Positions 61,101 through 64,000 of a stretch of DNA of 64,000 nucleotides are shown here, piece by piece. Each line of letters starts with the position of its first letter. Position 1 is the stretch's first letter. The DNA is from Leguminivora glycinivorella (taxonomy: Eukaryota; Arthropoda; Insecta; Lepidoptera; Tortricidae): the NCBI RefSeq assembly GCF_023078275.1, contig NC_062982.1:2864501-2928500 (forward strand), written 5' to 3'. Below the pieces are notes generated by a model. That model was not told where the DNA came from, did not search any database, and worked only from the letters and a program-made list of their open reading frames with translations. The position numbers and the translations under genes are program-made.

Positions 61101-63884
61101 TAAAAAAATGAGATTTTAATGCCATGTTATAGCTGGATTTTTAAACTTCTATTTGCAAAAATGACCTTTTAATTTTGAAAATTTTCACTATCCCAAAAGT
61201 AAAAAAATAGGTTAACACAAATCCTTTATCGTGTGTTGCCTGTTTTGCATTAATGTGTCAAGAACCTTAACTTATTATAGTAATTGGCAGAAGACATATT
61301 TAAATTACAATAATGTGTTAAGAGGGTTGACTCGACGATTTTTTTACACTTGACTCATTCTTGCAAAACGCAAAAAATGACATAGTTACCCACTATGAGA
61401 CTTGAATGATTATTGCAAAATGATATTTTATTCGTTGTTTTATGCTACGACCCGTGTTATAAAATATAAGTCATTATTGTTAAATTATATTCGGGTCATA
61501 AATTGTTCGTTTTTGGTGTAAGTACCATGACACTATATTGTAAAATATAACTGTTCATATTAATTTATGTTTGAATAAGTTATGACTTAGTCCATTAGTA
61601 TATTTTTGCACGTGAATGGTAAATTCAGTACGAAATTGAACATTTTAAGTCATGAATATACATATTCGTTATTATAATTTGCAAACATTTTTTACAAGTA
61701 CGTGTTTATATAAAAATCTAATATAAGCTACTATTTTTTTATAATTAATATTTACATTAAGACGTGTTAATGTATGCATAAACATATTGTTTGATTTTTG
61801 AATACTTACTGAATGGTAGTTTATTATTTTGTTAAAGATATTTTATGTTTTGTTCTTGTACAAGTCATGAGTTATTCATAATTTAAATGACTTAGTCTAT
61901 TTCTTAGCGTAAAAAAATATTTTATTGTATATTTTAGATAAGTAGTTTATTTTTTTAAAGATGATTATTTGGTTTTTGTAACGATTTTTTGTTGAAAAAG
62001 CACAGATAATTTAAATATGTGTCTAGAAATGATCATTACTGTAATAGTTAATTTATAGTATTTTATTCAACAGACGTTTAAAGGAGGTCAAGAAATATGA
62101 GTGGCGTACTTTCCACGAGTATTTTGGAGTCAGTTAAACACCATTGCATACAATACTTTTACAACGACCATGCACTTAGTTTTTAATAGTTTTTTTTAAA
62201 TAATTCTCGCGAAATCCACACTGTTTCCTGTATTGCAAAGGTTTGCACTGTCAGCTCAGCTGCCCAAAGCCTTCCCGCGCACGCACGCAGTATCGTTAAT
62301 GCAATGCGTTGCCATGATTACAGAACCAAACAATGCGTTTTCAGTTTTTTCGATACGCACAATCCTGTAAATGACGAATAACAGTTCGGGAGTAGAAAAA
62401 TCATTAAAAGGTTTGATTAATAAATAATGTATTGATTCCTACATACCTAATAACATAAGTGACCATGACAGGATTAAAAAAAAAAAACCGGCCAAGTGCG
62501 AGTCGGGCTCGCGCACAAAGGGTTCCGTAGCAGCAAATATAATAAACCAATAACTTAACCAAAATTACAGTTAAATCAACCTATCTCAAAAACTATAAGA
62601 GATACTTTGATCAAACCAAAAATCGTTGAAAGAGTTAATTAGCATGCATCACCTCTATTTTTTTTAGAATTTTATACCCCGTAGTTATAAAAATAGAGGG
62701 GGGGGGACATACTTTTTACGACTTTGAGAGCTGATATCTCAAAAACCGTTCACTTTAAGAAAAATGTTTTTTAGAAAACTTTATATCATTTTAAAAGACC
62801 TTTCCATTGATACCCCACACGGGTATGTACATCGAAAAAAAAATTTTCATCCCTCAGTTACATGTATGGGGGCCCCACCCCCAATTCTTTTTTTTTACTA
62901 TTTAGTGTCATAATTTTGTAGCGGTTCATACAACACATATTCCCATCAAATTTCATCACTGTAGTACTTATAGTTTCCGAGTAAATCGGCTGTGACAGAC
63001 GGACAGACGGACAGACGGACAGACGGACAGACGGACATGACGAAACTATAAGGGTTCCGTTTTTGCCATTTTGGCTACGGAACCCTAAAAATGACTGATA
63101 TGTTACTTAACACTTATAAAGTTAAAAATATGCATAGGTAGAGTATTTTACAACAACAATTTATGTGCTTTAACATGTTTATTTAAGACTCATAGATATT
63201 TTTAAACAATTAGCAAAAGTGGGTTAAGTATCATAACACAGTCTTGAAAAAGTTTGACGTCGTCGAACAATTCGCAATAAAAGAAAAGGGCATTATTTCG
63301 TCAAATTGAAGTTTGTTTTGAAATTAAGCTACAATAATCACTACTACTGAACGTATTATAGCTGAAAAACACAACAATCTATATAAAAACAATTTTTTTT
63401 AAGAGAAACACAGAAAAATGAGAAAAAATCTTTAGACGCCTTTTTCTCAAAATGGTTGGCGTGTGGGTTGACACATTGTTGCTTATCAGCATCCAAATAT
63501 CTGTGCTCATCACACAAATAAATGCCCTTACCGGGATTCGAACCCAGGACCGCGGCTCAGCAGGCAGGGTCACTACCGACTGAGCCAGACCGGTCGTCAA
63601 ATGACCCACTCTTTCACAGTGCGTACGCCTCGACCGCTTCTGCGACGGCACAGCCCAGTGCATGGACGGCAGCGACGAACCGCCCCACTGCTCGCCATGC
63701 AACCGCACGTACTACGGCCGCGCCGGCGTCGCCTACGCGCTCTCAGTCGGCGCCGGGGCCGGAGTCGGCGACGCGCCGCCGCCGCCGCCGCCGAGAGTGC
63801 CGTTTCTGTGCCATTTGACGTTTACCGCGGGGGGTGGGACACATGGGGACTTGGTTCAACTGGCGTTTGAGGAGTTTCGAGTTG
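46916..63884 (+). CDS. LDLa and CUB-domain secreted or membrane protein, N-terminal part
   Basis: Exons are 46916-46918 (just the ATG), 59928-60044 and 63620-63884, continuing beyond the window. If exon 1 is wrong, the internal ATG at 59940 still gives a signal sequence. Exon 2 encodes an alanine-rich signal peptide (ALIMAAAALGAAAWGAGGG) and the first two cysteines of an LDL-receptor class A module (CGVAEFACRSGQ). Exon 3 completes it with CVRLDRFCDGTAQC and MDGSDEPPHC: six cysteines and the acidic Ca2+ site. A CUB-like segment follows (CNRTYYGRAG, a six-proline run, PFLCHLTF, VQLAFEEFRVG). Such proteins are extracellular. The phase 1 exit at 63884 needs a downstream exon. Intron 1 is 13 kb and intron 2 is 3.6 kb. 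Confidence 0.75.
46919..47960 (+). repeat. Degenerate long-period duplication at the 5' end of intron 1
   Basis: CCGCGGTAG(T)GCGA..., GAGTTACAC and TTAAGTG or TTTCAAAGTGGATCAAA recur near 46927, 47158 and 47612. AAACAGATGATGA recurs near 47094 and 47550. The repeat begins at the splice donor of exon 1. Confidence 0.5.
47988..48247 (-). mobile_element. tRNA-derived SINE S1, full-length inverted copy
   Basis: It runs from an (AAAT)n tail through GGGATTCGAACCCGGGACCG (B box complement) to CCAGACCGGTCGTCA. Confidence 0.75.
48248..48370 (+). mobile_element. LINE 3' end fragment
   Basis: The frame encodes FKSRVNRQLLGELTPL and a stop, then GGCCACGTCTTTGCCTTTGG and a CCCATTTATAATAATAATAA tail. Relatives are at 51800-51870, 51985-52115 and, inverted, 56155-56300. 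Confidence 0.6.
48735..48990 (-). repeat. 'CGACGGGGTGTTATAAG' repeat, inverted copy
   Basis: With the plus copy at 49123-49390 it forms an inverted pair about 130 bp apart. (CAGA)n is inside. Confidence 0.65.
49123..49390 (+). repeat. 'CGACGGGGTGTTATAAG' repeat, plus copy
   Basis: ACCCCCGACGCAAAAACGAC to GTCGCGGTCGGGGGTTTTTT, with (CTGT)n at 49169-49215. Confidence 0.65.
49727..49868 (-). mobile_element. S1 SINE tail half, inverted
   Basis: ATATTTTAGGACATTCTTAC to AGAAAACATCCATGA; the tRNA head is missing. Confidence 0.6.
50177..51397. mobile_element. 1.22-kb non-autonomous PIF/Harbinger-type element
   Basis: The ends GGGCCTGGCCACATGGGCGC and its complement are exact inverted repeats, and TTA flanks both sides (50174-50176 and 51398-51400), the usual PIF/Harbinger duplication. 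The arms, about 205 bp each, are GC-rich arrays of GCGACGCACCGCAAAA-type motifs with a GCGGTGCGTCGACGCACCGC palindrome. The interior (about 50.4-51.18 kb) is AT-rich and noncoding. The arginine-rich frames in the arms are by-products. Confidence 0.8.
51465..51612 (-). repeat. Diverged relative of the TAGCCGAATGGCA MITE
   Basis: CCGTAGCCAAGTGCACAAAC at the left and TCATTCGGCTAGCCGG at the right, with a CTCTTCCGTATTGGCGC core. Confidence 0.45.
51800..52115 (+). mobile_element. Two partial LINE 3' ends in tandem
   Basis: CTTCAAATCAAGAGTGAACAGG to GGCCACGTCTTTGCC, then a second GCACACTTTGCCTTTGAC to CCCATTTATAATTTAAAA. Confidence 0.5.
52468..52600 (+). mobile_element. S1 SINE with internal deletion
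   Basis: TTTATTTGTGTGATGAGC joined to the GTATATAAGTATG body and GGTGTCCCCAATATTTATT end. Confidence 0.6.
52902..53222 (+). mobile_element. tRNA-derived SINE S2, most complete copy
   Basis: Starts GGTGGCCTAGCGGTTAGAGC (A box), B box GGTTCGAACCC at about 52950, a body with CTAGTTACCCTACGGGTTGG and AGCCGTGGCAAATACCGGG, and a GGAGGATGATGA tail. Other copies are at 12633-12900 (-), 58730-58890 (-) and a 3' fragment at 5195-5252. Confidence 0.8.
53448..53549. repeat. Perfect 30-bp inverted repeat with 42-nt loop
   Basis: GTTGTATGTGTGAGTGACGT and the next ten bases are exactly complementary to 53520-53549. It may be a small MITE or a solo hairpin. Confidence 0.85.
54140..54380 (-). repeat. 'CGACGGGGTGTTATAAG' repeat, inverted copy
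   Basis: GCGACATAGTGGCCGATTTT to ACACCCCGTCGTTTTTGCG. Confidence 0.6.
54535..54755 (+). repeat. Retroposon-like repeat (GGGGTAGRCAGAGCACATG family), copy 3
   Basis: Lacks the CATA microsatellite, has the core and the CACCACACGG end. Confidence 0.55.
54983..55125 (-). repeat. Inverted partner of 56358-56510
   Basis: CACCCCCTCTCGGTACCTCA and CTGTGTGCTAGGAACG are found as reverse complements at 56358-56510. Confidence 0.6.
55440..55750 (+). mobile_element. Jockey-like LINE 3' end carrying a small palindromic insertion
   Basis: It encodes TFILRTAKEWNALPESVFPH, then is split after CCAGG by about 90 bp with GGGCAATTATGGTCG and CGACCATGATTGCCC ends, then resumes FKARVNRYLIGKRAPP. The uninterrupted relative is at 29305-29505. 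CAGGC appears on both sides. Confidence 0.6.
56155..56330 (-). mobile_element. LINE 3' end, inverted
   Basis: Reverse complement of the 48248-48370 family, extending a little further into the coding end. Confidence 0.55.
56358..56510 (+). repeat. Inverted partner of 54983-55125
   Basis: CGTTCCTAGCACACACTCTA to CCGAGAGGGGGTGGGCGG. About 150 bp, 1.2 kb from its partner. Confidence 0.6.
56635..57115 (+). repeat. Two copies of the 'GCCGTGAAAGACGGAC' repeat
   Basis: A partial copy (56635-56780) and a fuller copy (56868-57115) starting CTAGCTTTTGCCCGCGACTT and ending ATTAGTATGGAT. Confidence 0.6.
57828..58382 (+). repeat. 'GGGTTCCGTAG' repeat, subfamily A, copy 4
   Basis: AACCGGTCAAGAGCGTGTCG to CTACGGAACCCTAAAAAG, with (GGAC)n at 58293-58327. 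Confidence 0.7.
58730..58890 (-). mobile_element. S2 SINE head half, inverted
   Basis: CTCATTGGTGCGAGCAGGGTT, then AACCCGCGACC (B box complement), and ACTAGGCGACCGGCGC. The tRNA-derived end is retained. Confidence 0.65.
59632..59786 (+). mobile_element. TAGCCGAATGGCA MITE, copy in LDLa/CUB intron 1
   Basis: Full copy flanked by CAG on the left and CTG on the right. Confidence 0.7.
60425..60605 (-). repeat. Decayed retroposon-like repeat, inverted
   Basis: CGTGTGGTAACGTGTACCCG, AACCACCCCCTTTACTCCCG and CGACTGTGGGATATG mark the family's 3' half. Confidence 0.5.
61063..63494. mobile_element. 2.43-kb TIR element inserted in the SINE, AAAT target duplication
   Basis: The ends GGATGCTGATAAGCAATAAT and, inverted, GGATGCTGATAAGCAACAAT extend through GTGTCAACCCACA, about 35 bp. 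AAAT is duplicated (61059-61062 and 63495-63498). AATGTGTCAA- and AATGTGTTAA-like motifs repeat near the left end. There is no transposase, and most of the interior is AT-rich. A GGGTTCCGTAG subfamily B repeat is nested inside. A 4-bp duplication fits superfamilies such as Sola or Chapaev, but I cannot assign one. Confidence 0.8.
62480..63092 (+). repeat. 'GGGTTCCGTAG' repeat, subfamily B, full copy
   Basis: ACCGGCCAAGTGCGAGTCGG to GGCTACGGAACCCTAAAAAT, with (ACGGACAG)n at 62998-63038. It is nested in the 61063-63494 element. Confidence 0.7.
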
Positions 63885-63947
63885 GTAAGTAGCTGCTAAA
63901 TATTTTATCACTGCTTCGCTCTGTAACTGCAAGTGTTATAGCGGCGC

Positions 63948-64000
63948 CAGAGTCGCCTATATGCGCCGCCGCCACCGAGAGTGCCATTTCTGTGCCATTT
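63948..64000 (+). pseudogene. Partial duplicate of LDLa/CUB exon 3 (runs off the edge)
   Basis: GCGCCGCCGCC.CCGAGAGTGCC followed by TTTCTGTGCCATTT repeats the exon 3 sequence at about 63770-63812, about 190 bp downstream, with a few substitutions. It starts near GGCGCC and is cut by the window end. Confidence 0.5.

Larger units (their letters stand above)
60895..63599 (-). mobile_element. S1 SINE split by a DNA transposon; 5' end 20 nt from an acceptor
   Basis: The tail half is 60895-61062 and the tRNA-head half 63495-63599. They rejoin perfectly at AAAT once the element at 61063-63494 is removed. It is antisense to the LDLa/CUB gene. Its 5' end (GGTCGTCA) stops 20 nt before exon 3. Confidence 0.8.

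Noticed and set aside
63379..63708. Minus-strand frame over the SINE and exon 3
   Set aside because: It crosses the transposon end, the SINE and the antisense of a real exon; codon pattern and context support the plus-strand exon only.

Overview
This window looks like nuclear DNA of a moth or butterfly. It is AT-rich and dense in interspersed repeats. Short coding exons are scattered between GT-AG introns and are linked here by reading phase. The repeats include tRNA-headed SINEs, RTE- and Jockey-type LINE ends, Penelope-like remnants and many small terminal-inverted-repeat (TIR) elements. Nothing looks bacterial or viral. Gene models were built by eye from splice signals, phase and alignment of paralogues; no transcript or database search was used.

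Layout. At 824-1519 (+) is an intronless TREX-type 3' exonuclease-like gene that has lost catalytic residues. The core of the window is a cluster of three divergent Lifeguard/TMBIM (Bax-inhibitor-1-like) membrane protein genes. Gene M is on the minus strand (7582-2404, 389 aa). Gene A1 is on the plus strand (17417-29900, 276 aa). Gene A2 is on the plus strand (33444-43232, 281 to 348 aa depending on exon choice). M and A1 point away from each other and may share a start region near 9.0-9.5 kb. All three share intron phases, and the exon that ends at the fourth splice donor after the acidic-tail exon (the QT-motif exon) is 139 nt in each. A2 has three tandem copies of the N-terminal phase-0 exon. 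A1 has two copies of its first-membrane-helix exon, 41 nt apart, and one is frameshifted. A lone THAP-domain exon lies at 43526-43661. A gene for a secreted or membrane protein with LDLa and CUB domains starts in a GC-rich exon near 46.9 kb and runs off the right edge (exons at 59928 and 63620).

Mobile DNA fills most introns. A1 intron 3 holds a complete, apparently very young Ty1/copia element (20680-25138: matching 165-bp LTRs, 5-bp target duplication, open 1308-codon gag-pol). The same intron holds a 1.67-kb foldback element with two 692-bp arms made of ~98-bp repeats. Other elements with readable ends are a hAT-type element with 8-bp TSD (40622-41567), a PIF/Harbinger-type element with TTA TSD (50177-51397), a 2.43-kb TIR element with AAAT TSD inserted inside a SINE (61063-63494), two 146-bp MITEs and several ~160-bp MITEs at CWG sites, and a Penelope-like endonuclease fragment in nested inverted repeats (36195-37562).

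The most interesting biology is the exon duplication in the TMBIM cluster and the loss in gene M of an aspartate equivalent to the TM6 half of the family's di-aspartyl pair.
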